A program made the translations under genes and the position numbers. Positions 47,981 to 57,193 of a stretch of DNA of 64,000 bases are shown here, piece by piece. Every line of letters starts with the position of its first letter. The first letter of the stretch is position 1. The DNA is taken from assembly GCF_003935375.1 (NCBI RefSeq), contig NZ_RHQM01000011.1:62001-126000 (forward strand), read 5' to 3'. The notes under the pieces were generated by a model that saw nothing but the letters and a program-made list of their open reading frames with translations, was not told where the DNA came from and made no database searches. Origin of the DNA: Stutzerimonas xanthomarina. GTDB lineage: Bacteria; Pseudomonadota; Gammaproteobacteria; Pseudomonadales; Pseudomonadaceae.

Positions 47981-48131
47981 ACTCAATGGCCTGTTCCCGA
48001 TTCGTCTGCGGCATTGCCGGTGACGAATCGGAACCGGCCGATCGGGAGCATGTCAGGCGACGCGCTCTCTGCAACGACCATTAAATGCCCGGCGCAGGCC
48101 GGCCAATCTTTTTCATTTCGGGAGTTCGCGC

Positions 48132-49283
48132 ATGGCCGTTGCCTCCAGCGCCTACAAGAAAGCCCTCAGTGGCGAAAGCAAGAACAAGCAGGTGCTGCTG
48201 AAGATCGACCGCGTCACCAAGAAATTCGACGAAACGGTGGCGGTCGATGATGTCTCGCTGAGCATCCATCAGGGCGAAATCTTCGCGCTGCTCGGTGGCT
48301 CGGGTTCGGGCAAGTCGACCCTGCTGCGCATGCTCGCCGGCTTCGAGCGGCCCACCGAGGGGCGCATCTTCCTCGATGGACAGGACATCACCGACATGCC
48401 GCCCTACGAGCGGCCGATCAACATGATGTTCCAGTCCTACGCGCTGTTCCCGCACATGACGGTGGAGCAGAACATCGCCTTCGGCCTGAAGCAGGATGGC
48501 CTGCCGAAACAGGAAGTCGAGGCGCGGGTGAAGGAGATGCTCGGCCTGGTGCAGATGACCCAGTACGCCAAACGCAAGCCGCATCAGCTGTCGGGTGGGC
48601 AGCGCCAGCGTGTCGCCCTGGCACGTTCGCTGGCCAAGCGGCCGAAGCTGCTGCTGCTCGATGAGCCTATGGGCGCGCTGGACAAGAAGCTGCGCTCGCA
48701 GATGCAGCTCGAGCTGGTGCAGATCATCGAGCGCGTCGGCGTGACCTGCGTGATGGTGACCCATGACCAGGAAGAGGCCATGACCATGGCCGAACGCATC
48801 GCCATCATGCATCTGGGCTGGATCGCCCAGGTCGGCAGCCCGATGGACATCTACGAGACCCCGGCAAGCCGCCTGGTCTGCGAATTCATCGGCAACGTCA
48901 ACCTGTTCGACGGCGAGCTGATCGAGGACATGGGCGACCACGCCGTCATCGCCAGCCCAGGCCTTGAGAACCCGATCTACGTCGGCCACGGCATCAGTAC
49001 CCGCGCGCAGGACAAACAGATCACCTACGCGATCCGCCCCGAAAAGCTGCTGATCGGCACCGAACTGCCGGAATTGGAGCGCCCCGGCTACAACTGGGCC
49101 AAAGGCGTCGTGCACGACATTGCCTATCTTGGCGGCCACTCGGTGTACTACATCAAGCTGCCGTCCGGCGGTGTGCTGCAGGCCTTCATGGCCAACGCCG
49201 AACGTCACGTGAAGCTGCCGACCTGGGAGGAAGAGGTGTACGTGTACTGGTGGGATGACAGCGGCGTGGTGTTGCAGGCATGA
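48132..49283 (+). CDS. spuF: Polyamine ABC transporter ATP-binding protein
   Basis: 383-residue PotA/PotG-type ATPase. Walker A is GGSGSGKST, the signature LSGGQRQR and Walker B LLLLDEPMGALD. A C-terminal TOBE-type regulatory domain starts at about residue 285. It energises import of polyamines captured by SpuD and SpuE. GGGAG lies before the ATG. Overlaps spuG by 4 bp. Confidence 0.94.
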   Translation: MAVASSAYKKALSGESKNKQVLLKIDRVTKKFDETVAVDDVSLSIHQGEIFALLGGSGSGKSTLLRMLAGFERPTEGRIFLDGQDITDMPPYERPINMMFQSYALFPHMTVEQNIAFGLKQDGLPKQEVEARVKEMLGLVQMTQYAKRKPHQLSGGQRQRVALARSLAKRPKLLLLDEPMGALDKKLRSQMQLELVQIIERVGVTCVMVTHDQEEAMTMAERIAIMHLGWIAQVGSPMDIYETPASRLVCEFIGNVNLFDGELIEDMGDHAVIASPGLENPIYVGHGISTRAQDKQITYAIRPEKLLIGTELPELERPGYNWAKGVVHDIAYLGGHSVYYIKLPSGGVLQAFMANAERHVKLPTWEEEVYVYWWDDSGVVLQA

Positions 49284-50176
49284 AGCGCTCGCCCCTGAAT
49301 ACCGGGCGCCGACTGGTCATCAGCGTGCCCTTCCTGTGGCTGATGCTGTTCTTTCTGCTGCCCTTCGCCATCGTCCTGAAGATCAGCTTTGCCGAAGCGG
49401 ATGTGGCCATTCCGCCGTACACCGACATCTTCGCCTACGCCGACCAGCAGCTGCAGGTGCTGATCAACCTGGGCAACTACATCTTCCTCAGCGAAGACGA
49501 ACTGTATCTGGCGGCCTATCTGGGCTCGCTGAAGATTGCCTTCTTCAGCACGCTGCTCTGCCTGCTGATCGGCTATCCGATGGCCTACGCCATTGCCCGT
49601 GCGCGCAAGGATCTGCAGACGGTTCTGCTGCTGCTGATCATGATGCCGACCTGGACCGCCATCCTGATTCGCGTCTACGCCTGGATGGGCATCCTCAGCA
49701 GCAACGGCATCCTCAACGGACTGTTGCAGGGCCTCGGCCTGATCGACGCGCCGTTGCAGATACTCAATACCGACGCTGCGGTATACATCGGCGTGGTCTA
49801 CTCCTACCTGCCGTTCATGATCCTGCCGCTCTACGCCAACCTGGTGAAGCACGACCCGAGCCTGCTCGAGGCTGCGTCCGACCTCGGCGCGCGCAACCTC
49901 TCCAGCTTCTGGAAGATCACCGTGCCGCTGTCGAAGAACGGCATCATCGCCGGCTGCATGCTGGTGTTCATTCCGGTGGTCGGCGAGTTCGTCATCCCAG
50001 AGCTGCTCGGCGGTCCGGAGACGCTGATGATCGGCAAGGTGCTCTGGCAGGAATTCTTCAACAACCGTGACTGGCCGGTGGCCTCGGCACTGGCGGTGGT
50101 GATGCTGGCGATCCTGCTGGTGCCGATCATCCTGTTCAATCGGAACCAGGCGAAAGAGCTGGAGGGCAAGCTATGA
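49280..50176 (+). CDS. spuG: Polyamine ABC transporter permease
   Basis: 298-residue PotB/PotH-type membrane protein with about six hydrophobic segments. The cytoplasmic EAA coupling loop (LLEAASDLGARNLSSFWKIT) contacts SpuF. Start and stop overlap spuF and spuH by 4 bp each, so the transporter core is translationally coupled. Confidence 0.94.
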   Translation: MKRSPLNTGRRLVISVPFLWLMLFFLLPFAIVLKISFAEADVAIPPYTDIFAYADQQLQVLINLGNYIFLSEDELYLAAYLGSLKIAFFSTLLCLLIGYPMAYAIARARKDLQTVLLLLIMMPTWTAILIRVYAWMGILSSNGILNGLLQGLGLIDAPLQILNTDAAVYIGVVYSYLPFMILPLYANLVKHDPSLLEAASDLGARNLSSFWKITVPLSKNGIIAGCMLVFIPVVGEFVIPELLGGPETLMIGKVLWQEFFNNRDWPVASALAVVMLAILLVPIILFNRNQAKELEGKL

Positions 50177-51075
50177 AACGCTGGAGCTTTTCCAACCTGA
50201 TCCTGGTGCTCGGGCTGCTGTTCATCTACCTGCCGATGGTCATCCTGGTCATCTACTCGTTCAATGCCTCGCGGCTGGTGACGGTGTGGGGTGGCTGGTC
50301 GCTGAAATGGTACGCCGGCCTGCTGGACAACTCCCAGCTGATGGGCGCAGTGATGCGTTCGCTGGAAGTCGCCGCCTACACCGCGATTGCCGCGGTGGCG
50401 CTCGGCACCATGGCCGCCTTTGTGCTCACGCGTATCCCGGTGTTCCGCGGCCGCACGCTGTTCGGTGGCCTGGTCACCGCGCCGCTGGTGATGCCGGAAG
50501 TGATCACCGGTCTGTCCCTGCTGCTGCTGTTCGTGGCCATGGCACAACTGATCGGCTGGCCGGCGCAGCGCGGGCTGGTGACCATCTGGATCGCCCACAC
50601 CACGTTCTGCTCGGCCTACGTCGCGGTAGTGGTGATGGCGCGCCTGCGCGAACTGGACCTGTCCATCGAGGAAGCGGCGATGGACCTCGGGGCGCGGCCG
50701 TGGAAGGTGTTCTTCCTGATCACCATGCCGATGATCGCGCCCTCGCTGGCGGCCGGCGGGATGCTCTCCTTCGCCCTCTCGCTGGACGACCTGGTGCTCG
50801 CCAGCTTCGTCTCCGGGCCGGGTTCTACCACGCTGCCGATGGAGATCTTCTCCGCCGTGCGCCTGGGCGTGAAGCCGGAGATCAATGCGGTGGCGAGTCT
50901 GATCCTGCTCAGCGTGTCGCTGGCGACCTTTCTCGCCTGGTACCTCAGCCGCCGGGCCGAGAAGCGCCGTATTCGCGCGATGCAGCAGGCGATGGATGAA
51001 ACCGCTGGCAATCCCACCTGGCGTCAGGTGATCGACAGCCGTAAGGTGCTGGTGCCGCCCTCGGCGCATACCTGA
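50173..51075 (+). CDS. spuH: Polyamine ABC transporter permease
   Basis: 300-residue PotC/PotI-type membrane protein, partner of SpuG. Six hydrophobic segments and the EAA loop (IEEAAMDLGARPWKVFFLIT) are visible. Final gene of spuABCDEFGH, followed by a strong hairpin terminator. Confidence 0.94.
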   Translation: MKRWSFSNLILVLGLLFIYLPMVILVIYSFNASRLVTVWGGWSLKWYAGLLDNSQLMGAVMRSLEVAAYTAIAAVALGTMAAFVLTRIPVFRGRTLFGGLVTAPLVMPEVITGLSLLLLFVAMAQLIGWPAQRGLVTIWIAHTTFCSAYVAVVVMARLRELDLSIEEAAMDLGARPWKVFFLITMPMIAPSLAAGGMLSFALSLDDLVLASFVSGPGSTTLPMEIFSAVRLGVKPEINAVASLILLSVSLATFLAWYLSRRAEKRRIRAMQQAMDETAGNPTWRQVIDSRKVLVPPSAHT

Positions 51076-51092
51076 TGATGGTTTGAGCCGCA

Positions 51093-51128
51093 AAACGAAA
51101 AGAGCGCATCGATGCGCCCTTTTCGTTT
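51093..51128 (+). terminator. Terminator of the spu operon
   Basis: AAACGAAAAG at the left pairs with CTTTTCGTTT at the right around a GCGCATCGATGCGC core, with one mismatch near the middle. The near-perfect 36-bp palindrome begins 18 bp after the spuH stop, with A/T-rich arms that supply U tracts on both strands. It probably also stops the convergent nnrS transcript. Confidence 0.9.
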
Positions 51129-51163
51129 CAGATGAAATACCGCGTCCAGTTGCCGATCACCGC

Positions 51164-52420
51164 TCAGGTCCGGCAGCCCGAACCCGTGCTGTGTTCATCC
51201 ATCGGTTCTTCACATCCCGTACCACCGTCCGGGCGCGGGCGCAGCCAGATCGGTGCCAGGTAGCGCAATGCCAGGCCAAAGACTGTCAGCCAACCGAGCC
51301 CGGCGAGCATGTTCAGCAGCGGCACGGGAGCGCCCGGCAGCCCCGTACTGGCACGCAGCAGCGCGGCGAGCACCAGCAGGCAGGTCGCTATCGGCACCCA
51401 GCGCCGCTGATCCAGTGCATAGCCACTGTGGGTACGCCCGGCGATGCACAGCACCGCGAGAATCGAGACGCCCATGGCCCCGAGTGTCAGCAGATGGCGG
51501 CCGGCGCTGCTGGCAAAGCCGTCGGCTAGCAGCGAGACACCCAGTGCGCCATAGCCCAGCGCCATCAGCCAGTAGACGCTGTAGAGCATCAGCGACCAGC
51601 GCTCCAGCAGCGCTCGGCCGATGTGCCAGTCGTTGAGCAGATTGAACATGGCGGCGGCTGTGGCCAGGGCCAGCCAGCCGTTCAGCGGAGCCGGCAGTGC
51701 CAGCCATTCGGCGAGAGTGAACAGGCTGATGCAGAAGATCGCCAGGTTGCGTCGTGGCGGACGCGCGCGGTAGTCGTCGTCCACGTCGTGCCCGGCATCC
51801 CGGCGTGCCTGGATGGCGTCGTTGAGAATGCGCATGGAGATTCGGCTCATGGCCACCACGATCAGCACCATCATCACGCCGATGCCAGCGTACAGCCAGC
51901 GCATCGGGTATCGGCCGCCGACGGCATCGAAATGAAAGCCCACGGTCACCAGCGCCAGCGCGCCGAGCCCGCCGAAGAAGCCGTACTGCCGGCGCAGCGG
52001 GTCACCCAGCAGGCGCGGTGCGAGCAGCACAAGCAGAGCGATGGCGAAGGCACTGTTGAACAGCGCCGCCGGCCACGGCCCCATGACGCCGGAAAGCCAG
52101 AAGCTCAGCCGAGCCGCTAGCCACAGCACTAGAAAACCGAAACCTACCTGCCGACCGAACGCTGCGGCAGCAGTGAATTCCGGCACCGCGGTGAGAACGA
52201 AGCCGGCGACCGCCGCCAGGCCGAAGCCGAGCAGCATTTCGTGGGCATGCCAGACCATTGGTCCACCCGGCACGCCTGGCAGCAGCAAGCCGAACCCGAG
52301 AAAGCCCAGCCAGAGTGCGATGCCGGCCACGGCCAGCAGCACGGTGGCGAGAAACAGCGGACGGAAGCTGCACAGCAGCAGCGGCCAGCTGGCGAGTCGC
52401 GGCGATAAGGTTTTCAGCAT
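51164..52420 (-). CDS. nnrS: NnrS family heme/copper membrane protein
   Basis: 418-residue polytopic inner-membrane protein of the NnrS family with about twelve hydrophobic segments. The conserved N-terminal FRPLFLAT and the WHAHEMLLGFGLAAVAGFVL segment with metal-ligand histidines are present. NnrS relieves nitrosative stress during denitrification in other proteobacteria by an unclear mechanism. Here its ATG overlaps the end of the ABC ATPase gene by 7 bp, making it the last gene of the TonB receptor-ABC operon. That is an unusual setting. Confidence 0.9.
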   Translation of the reverse strand: MLKTLSPRLASWPLLLCSFRPLFLATVLLAVAGIALWLGFLGFGLLLPGVPGGPMVWHAHEMLLGFGLAAVAGFVLTAVPEFTAAAAFGRQVGFGFLVLWLAARLSFWLSGVMGPWPAALFNSAFAIALLVLLAPRLLGDPLRRQYGFFGGLGALALVTVGFHFDAVGGRYPMRWLYAGIGVMMVLIVVAMSRISMRILNDAIQARRDAGHDVDDDYRARPPRRNLAIFCISLFTLAEWLALPAPLNGWLALATAAAMFNLLNDWHIGRALLERWSLMLYSVYWLMALGYGALGVSLLADGFASSAGRHLLTLGAMGVSILAVLCIAGRTHSGYALDQRRWVPIATCLLVLAALLRASTGLPGAPVPLLNMLAGLGWLTVFGLALRYLAPIWLRPRPDGGTGCEEPMDEHSTGSGCRT

Positions 52421-53238
52421 CGTGAGCGCGCTCTGCTGGCGGAGGGTAAGGGGGCCGCCTCGCGAATGGCGGCTTTGGCGGCGCCAGGCAAGGTCTGCGG
52501 CGCGCGGCTAGCCAGGCCGAAACTTTCCCGCACGGCCGGCAACTGCAGCAACTCGGCGGTGTGTTGGTAGATCCAGGCATCGCTGCGCTGCACGGCTGGC
52601 AGATCCAGCTCCAGGTGGCTGACGATGCGCCCCGGCGCCGCCGCCATGACCAGGATGCGGTCGGCCAGGCGCACGGCTTCCATCAGGTCGTGGGTGATCA
52701 TCAGCACGCCCATGCCGCGTGCAGCCTGCTCGGCCAGCAGCAGGGCATAAAGGTCTTCCTTGAGGCCGATATCCAGTGCGGCGAAGGGTTCGTCAAGCAG
52801 CAGCAAATCCGGCTGCAGCACCAGCGCCCGCGCCAGGGACACGCGGCTCTGCATTCCGCCGGAAAGCTGGTGCGGAAACTTGCCGAGATCGCCTGCGGCC
52901 AGGCCCAGACGCAGCGCCAGGGCCGCCGCCTGTTGCACGCGTTGCTGGCGCGGCATGCCGGCCGCCTTGAGCCCCAGGGCGATGTTGTCGAGCGTGGTTT
53001 TCCACGGCAGCAGCCGCGGTTGCTGGAACATGCTGGCGGGATTGCCGAAACCGTTGTCGATGCGACCTTCTTGGGCGTCCAGAAGCCCCGCGCAAAGATG
53101 CAGCAGGGTGGTCTTGCCGCAGCCGGAGGGGCCGACCAGGGCGACCACTTCGCCTGCCGCCAGGTTGAAGTTGATGCCGCTGAATATCTCGTCGCGACCG
53201 AAGGCGTGGGCCAGGCCGTGGATGTGCAATTGCGTCAT
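52414..53238 (-). CDS. ABC transporter ATP-binding protein (SsuB/TauB type)
   Basis: 274-residue ATPase of the nitrate/sulfonate/taurine importer class. Walker A is GPSGCGKTT, the signature LSGGMQSR and Walker B LLLLDEPFAALD. Its start overlaps the permease stop by 4 bp and its end overlaps the nnrS start by 7 bp. The C-terminal ~30 residues are unusually rich in alanine and proline. Confidence 0.9.
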   Translation of the reverse strand: MTQLHIHGLAHAFGRDEIFSGINFNLAAGEVVALVGPSGCGKTTLLHLCAGLLDAQEGRIDNGFGNPASMFQQPRLLPWKTTLDNIALGLKAAGMPRQQRVQQAAALALRLGLAAGDLGKFPHQLSGGMQSRVSLARALVLQPDLLLLDEPFAALDIGLKEDLYALLLAEQAARGMGVLMITHDLMEAVRLADRILVMAAAPGRIVSHLELDLPAVQRSDAWIYQHTAELLQLPAVRESFGLASRAPQTLPGAAKAAIREAAPLPSASRARSRC

Positions 53239-54026
53239 GAAGACACCTCGCGCCAGCGCTCGACTTCGCGCTTGATCGGTTCCAGCAGCAGGTACTCCAC
53301 CGCCAGCAGCAGACCGACCACCGCGGTGATCCAGGCCATGGTCGCGCTGGTATCCAGGTGCGAGCGTGATACCGCCAGCGCGGCGCCGACGCCGTCCTGG
53401 GTGGCCAGCAGTTCGGCCATCACCACGATCTTCCAGGCCATGGCGAGCGCGGTGATCCAGGCCGGAAACAGATAGGAGACGACGTGCGGCAGATAGACAT
53501 CGAGCAACAGCATCCGCCGCGGCAGGCGAAATGCCAGGGCCAGGTCCTTGAGCTGGTTGTCCAGCGTGCGTGTGCCTTGCAACGCACCGACGAACACCAG
53601 CGGAAAGCTGGCGATAAACACGGTGAACACCGGGGTGCCGTCGCTGGCGCCGAACCAGAGCATCGCCAGTACCAGCCAGGCGATTGGCGGCATGCCCATG
53701 AGCACGGTGACCAGCGGCCGCGCCATCATCGAGGCGGTCATGGAGACACCGGCGGCGAGCCCGAGCACGCTGCCGACCACTACGGAAAGAGCGAAGCCGA
53801 GCAGCGCCCGGCGACTGGTGGCCAGCAGCTCCGGCCAGGCGGCACCTTCATCGATCAGCTGAAGCAGTCGGGCAAAGGTCTCCAGAGGCGCCGGCAGCAC
53901 CAGTGCGCCATAGTAACTGGCCACTGCCTCCCAGCCCGCCAGCAGCAGAAACAGGCTGGCCAGAGCGCCCCAGCCGCTCCACAGATAGCCGGGCAGGCCC
54001 GCCAGCCAGCTGCGCAGGAGGCTCAT
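53235..54026 (-). CDS. ABC transporter permease (SsuC/TauC type)
   Basis: 263-residue membrane protein of the BPD_transp_1 family with about six hydrophobic segments. The EAA-type loop appears as FRLPRRMLLLDVYLPHVV, a degenerate version. Overlaps both neighbours by 4 bp. The substrate is unknown; see the binding protein entry. Confidence 0.9.
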   Translation of the reverse strand: MSLLRSWLAGLPGYLWSGWGALASLFLLLAGWEAVASYYGALVLPAPLETFARLLQLIDEGAAWPELLATSRRALLGFALSVVVGSVLGLAAGVSMTASMMARPLVTVLMGMPPIAWLVLAMLWFGASDGTPVFTVFIASFPLVFVGALQGTRTLDNQLKDLALAFRLPRRMLLLDVYLPHVVSYLFPAWITALAMAWKIVVMAELLATQDGVGAALAVSRSHLDTSATMAWITAVVGLLLAVEYLLLEPIKREVERWREVSS

Positions 54027-55015
54027 GGCTGAGCGCTGACCGGCGAGTAGAAGTCATCGGCCGGCAGCTTGCCGCCGATCAGCGCCGGATTCTTCTTCAG
54101 CAGCAGTTCGAACAGATACTCGACTTCCGCCCGCGCCTCGGCGGCGGGCACGGCGTCCATCTGCGCCACGGCCAATGAGTCGGTTACCGCTTCGGCGCTG
54201 AGCATCGGCAGATGCTTGGCGACCAGCTGCCCGCAGCGTTCGGCGTTGGCGCTGCACCATTGCAGCGAGTCGGCGTAGGCCTGGGCGATCCGTGCGGCGA
54301 TCTGCGGCTGGTCCTTCACGCTGGCCATCAGCGCGATGCCCGCCTGCGGGATGCGTGCTTCGCGTTGCAGCAGGCGGCCCCACTCCTGTTGCAGGTCGAC
54401 ACTGCGATACAGATCCGGCGCAACCAGCCCCAGCGGCCCTTCGCTGGCCTTGCGCAGGGCCATGGAGATGGCCGGCTCGGCCAGCAGGGCATGGTCGGTA
54501 CGACGCATCAGCAGCAGCTGCATGGCGTCGATCGGGGTGGCGACGTAGCGCAAACGCAGGTCCTTGCGCACATCGATGCCGGTACGCTCGGCCAGCAGGC
54601 CGAATAGGATGTCCGGCATGTCGCCGCGGAACGGCATGGCGATTTCCTTGCCGCGCAGGTCGTCGAGGGTGCTCAGGCCCTGCTCGCGGGATACCAGCCA
54701 GAGCAAGCCCCAGGTCGAAACGTTGAGCATGCGCAGCTTGGCGCCGCGGTTGTACAGGTTGGCGGCGACGTTGACCGGCATGGCCAGCACGTCCGCCTGC
54801 TGGTTAAGCGCCAGCAGGCGCAGCTGGTCGGGATCGCGCCAGCTGACGAATTCCACCTTGTCCGCCAGGTCGTCCAGTGCGCCGGATTCGACCATGTGGA
54901 TCAGCGGGTTCGATACCGACGAGGAAGGGCCGGCCAGGACCAGGCGCGGCAGCTTGTCCGCCAGCGCTGGTGCTCCAGCCGCCAGCAGAATGACCATCAG
55001 CAGATGGCGCAGCAT
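54023..55015 (-). CDS. ABC substrate-binding protein (COG0715/NMT1-like)
   Basis: 330-residue exported binding protein of the nitrate/sulfonate/thiamine-precursor class. It has a signal peptide (residues 1-19, GAPALA then DKLPRLVLAG). PSSSVSNPLIHMVESGAL near the start and DDLRGKEIAMPFRGDMPD resemble the hinge and ligand loops of SsuA/ThiY-like proteins. The ligand is not predictable. Its start shares one base with the stop of the TonB receptor gene, so the two are translationally coupled and likely handle the same molecule across outer and inner membranes. Confidence 0.87.
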   Translation of the reverse strand: MLRHLLMVILLAAGAPALADKLPRLVLAGPSSSVSNPLIHMVESGALDDLADKVEFVSWRDPDQLRLLALNQQADVLAMPVNVAANLYNRGAKLRMLNVSTWGLLWLVSREQGLSTLDDLRGKEIAMPFRGDMPDILFGLLAERTGIDVRKDLRLRYVATPIDAMQLLLMRRTDHALLAEPAISMALRKASEGPLGLVAPDLYRSVDLQQEWGRLLQREARIPQAGIALMASVKDQPQIAARIAQAYADSLQWCSANAERCGQLVAKHLPMLSAEAVTDSLAVAQMDAVPAAEARAEVEYLFELLLKKNPALIGGKLPADDFYSPVSAQP

Positions 55016-57078
55016 CAGAAGCTCCCGCTCAGCGCGACGGTGATGCCGCGCCCGGGTGCTTCCAGCTCGTTGCCGCTGATGCCGTCAGCCAGATGCTCGT
55101 GGTAGGCCTTGTCGAACAGGTTGCTCAGGCGCGCATCGAGGTTGGCGGTCTGCAGTACACCGATCCTGCCGAAGCCCCAGCCAAGGCTGGCATCGGCGGT
55201 AACGAAGCCTGCGGTACGGTCCTCGCCACCGCGGGTGAACTCGGTCGCTACACGATCCTGCTCCGCGACGGCACGCAGCTGCGCATGCCAGTAGAGGCCG
55301 CGCTCGGCTGGCTGGCCGATGCCCAGGGTCAACTCGTGGGCCGGCATCTGGTGCAGTGGTTCGTCGTCCTGTTTGTTCTCGCCGCGCAGCCATGTGAAGC
55401 TGCCGTCCACCACGAAGGCGCCGACACCCTTGCTGGCGCTGCCTTCGAGGCCGTAGATCACCACTTTGTCGAGGTTCTCGGTGCGCTTGATCGGCAGCCC
55501 GTTCGTGGCGTTTGTGCCGGTCACGCGGCCGGCAATGTAATCGTCGATGCGGGTGTGGAAGGCCGCCAGCTGATAGGTGAAATCGCCATCGTTACCCTTG
55601 AGGCCGAGCTCGAAACTGGTGGAGCGCTCCGGGTCCAGCAGCGGGTTGCCGACGTGGAAGTAGCCGTCGCCGCGCGGCGCATCGTCGTAGCGCTCGCGCA
55701 TGTCGGCGGCGCGGTAGGCCTGGCCGACGTTGGCGTAGAGGTTCAGGGTGTCAGTCAGCGGATGCAGCGCGCCCAGCGACCACGACAGGTTGTGGTCGGT
55801 GCTGTCCAGGCCGCTGGTTGTAAATGAAGGACCGTTGCCCTTGGCGCGGGCGTCGGCGCTGATGCGGTCGTAGCGGGCGCCGGCGGTGAGGCGCGTCTGG
55901 CCGAGGTCGAATTCGTCCTGCACGAACAGTCCGTAGGACTCGATCTCGGCATCCTTGAAGGGGTCGTTGCGCTGGTTGTTGTTGAAGGTCGGCGGGCCAT
56001 CCACGTAGCGCTCCGGATCGCCAGTCATCTTCCAGCCGTCGACGCCCACCGTCAGCAGGTGATCGGCTACTGGTACTACCCAGCTCGAGCGCAGCCCGTG
56101 GGTGATGAAGCTGACGTCGTTGCGTACATAGTCGCGGTCGAGGCGCTCGGAGTAGGCACGGATCTCCCGGTAGACCTCCTGACGATAGAGCTCGGTGGTC
56201 AGGGTGCCTTCACCGAGGCCGTTCTCCAGGCCGATCTGGAACAGCTCGCGCTGCTGTTCCGGCGAATGGATGGTCGCGGTGCCGAGTGGTACCGGGATGC
56301 CGGCGCCGCCCGGCTGCCCGCCGGTACGCGCCGAGCCCGGGTACCAGACGTCGCGGTCGGTGTGGCGCTGGACGTTCAGGTTGACGCTGACATCTTCGGC
56401 CAGCCGGTGCTTGTACTTGAACAGCAGGGTATCGGAGCTGTAGCCGGTGTTCTCTTCGGTACCGTTGGGGCTTTTGTAGTCGTTGACCTTGCGCCCGGCA
56501 ACGCCCAGCACCAGCGCATGATCGCTGCTGGAGTCGCGCAGCAGCGTAGCGCCGGTGAAGCCCTTGTCGACGCTGCTGGCGCTGGTGGAGAAATGTCCGC
56601 TGCGTTCGTCCTGTTCGGTGAAGCGTGGTTGTGGCGTGATCAGGTTGACCACCCCGCCCATGGCGCCGCTGCCGTACAGCACCGAGCCCGGACCCTTGAC
56701 CACCTCGGCGCGTTCCAGCAGACCGAGATCGAGCATGGATGCCAGCGAGCCTTGCGGCTGGCCGGAATTGACCCGCACGCCGTCGACCATCAGCACCACG
56801 CTTTCCTTCTTCATGCCACGCAGGACCGGGTTCTGGCCCCAGGCGCCATCGCTGTGCACGGCCAGGCCTGGCTTGCCACGGAACAGGCTGCCGGCCGGCG
56901 CTGCCGTTTCGGCTGGCTGAGCCTGCAGCACCTCGATGGCTTGCGGGATGTCTTGCGTTGCGGCCTCGTAGCCCTTGGCGGTGACGACGGTTTCCTGCAG
57001 CTCCAGCGGAGCGGCGAAGGCGGACGCGCTGCTGACGGCCAGGCAGGCCAGGGCGAGTGGGTGAAGGCGGAGTATCAT
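55015..57078 (-). CDS. TonB-dependent outer membrane receptor
   Basis: 687-residue gated beta-barrel receptor. Signal peptide residues 1-22, TonB box ETVVTA at about 29-34, plug domain (about 40-160, including VLMVDGVRVNSG and VEVVKGPGSVLYGSGAMGG-like segment) and barrel ending in VALSGSF with terminal phenylalanine. A YRAADMRERY ... NPLLDPERS stretch loosely recalls the FRAP/NPNL region of heme receptors, but the match is partial, so the substrate is open. A Fur-box-like palindrome lies 66-84 bp upstream. First gene of a five-gene overlapping operon. Confidence 0.9.
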   Translation of the reverse strand: MILRLHPLALACLAVSSASAFAAPLELQETVVTAKGYEAATQDIPQAIEVLQAQPAETAAPAGSLFRGKPGLAVHSDGAWGQNPVLRGMKKESVVLMVDGVRVNSGQPQGSLASMLDLGLLERAEVVKGPGSVLYGSGAMGGVVNLITPQPRFTEQDERSGHFSTSASSVDKGFTGATLLRDSSSDHALVLGVAGRKVNDYKSPNGTEENTGYSSDTLLFKYKHRLAEDVSVNLNVQRHTDRDVWYPGSARTGGQPGGAGIPVPLGTATIHSPEQQRELFQIGLENGLGEGTLTTELYRQEVYREIRAYSERLDRDYVRNDVSFITHGLRSSWVVPVADHLLTVGVDGWKMTGDPERYVDGPPTFNNNQRNDPFKDAEIESYGLFVQDEFDLGQTRLTAGARYDRISADARAKGNGPSFTTSGLDSTDHNLSWSLGALHPLTDTLNLYANVGQAYRAADMRERYDDAPRGDGYFHVGNPLLDPERSTSFELGLKGNDGDFTYQLAAFHTRIDDYIAGRVTGTNATNGLPIKRTENLDKVVIYGLEGSASKGVGAFVVDGSFTWLRGENKQDDEPLHQMPAHELTLGIGQPAERGLYWHAQLRAVAEQDRVATEFTRGGEDRTAGFVTADASLGWGFGRIGVLQTANLDARLSNLFDKAYHEHLADGISGNELEAPGRGITVALSGSF

Positions 57079-57143
57079 CGAACGGCTCCCGGATAATTCG
57101 TCGGCGGTGATGCCGACTTGGATGGGAGCAATTCTCGTTTAGG

Positions 57144-57162
57144 TGATAATAATTATCATTTG
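57144..57162 (-). promoter_or_regulatory. Fur box upstream of the TonB receptor operon
   Basis: GATAATAATTATCATTT (57145-57161) closely matches the GATAATGATAATCATTATC Fur consensus. It lies 66-84 bp before the receptor ATG and 32 bp after the preceding gene's start-distal end. It predicts repression by iron-loaded Fur. Confidence 0.8.
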
Positions 57163-57193
57163 ATCGCGATCAAGTTTACCTGTCGCAAGGGCG

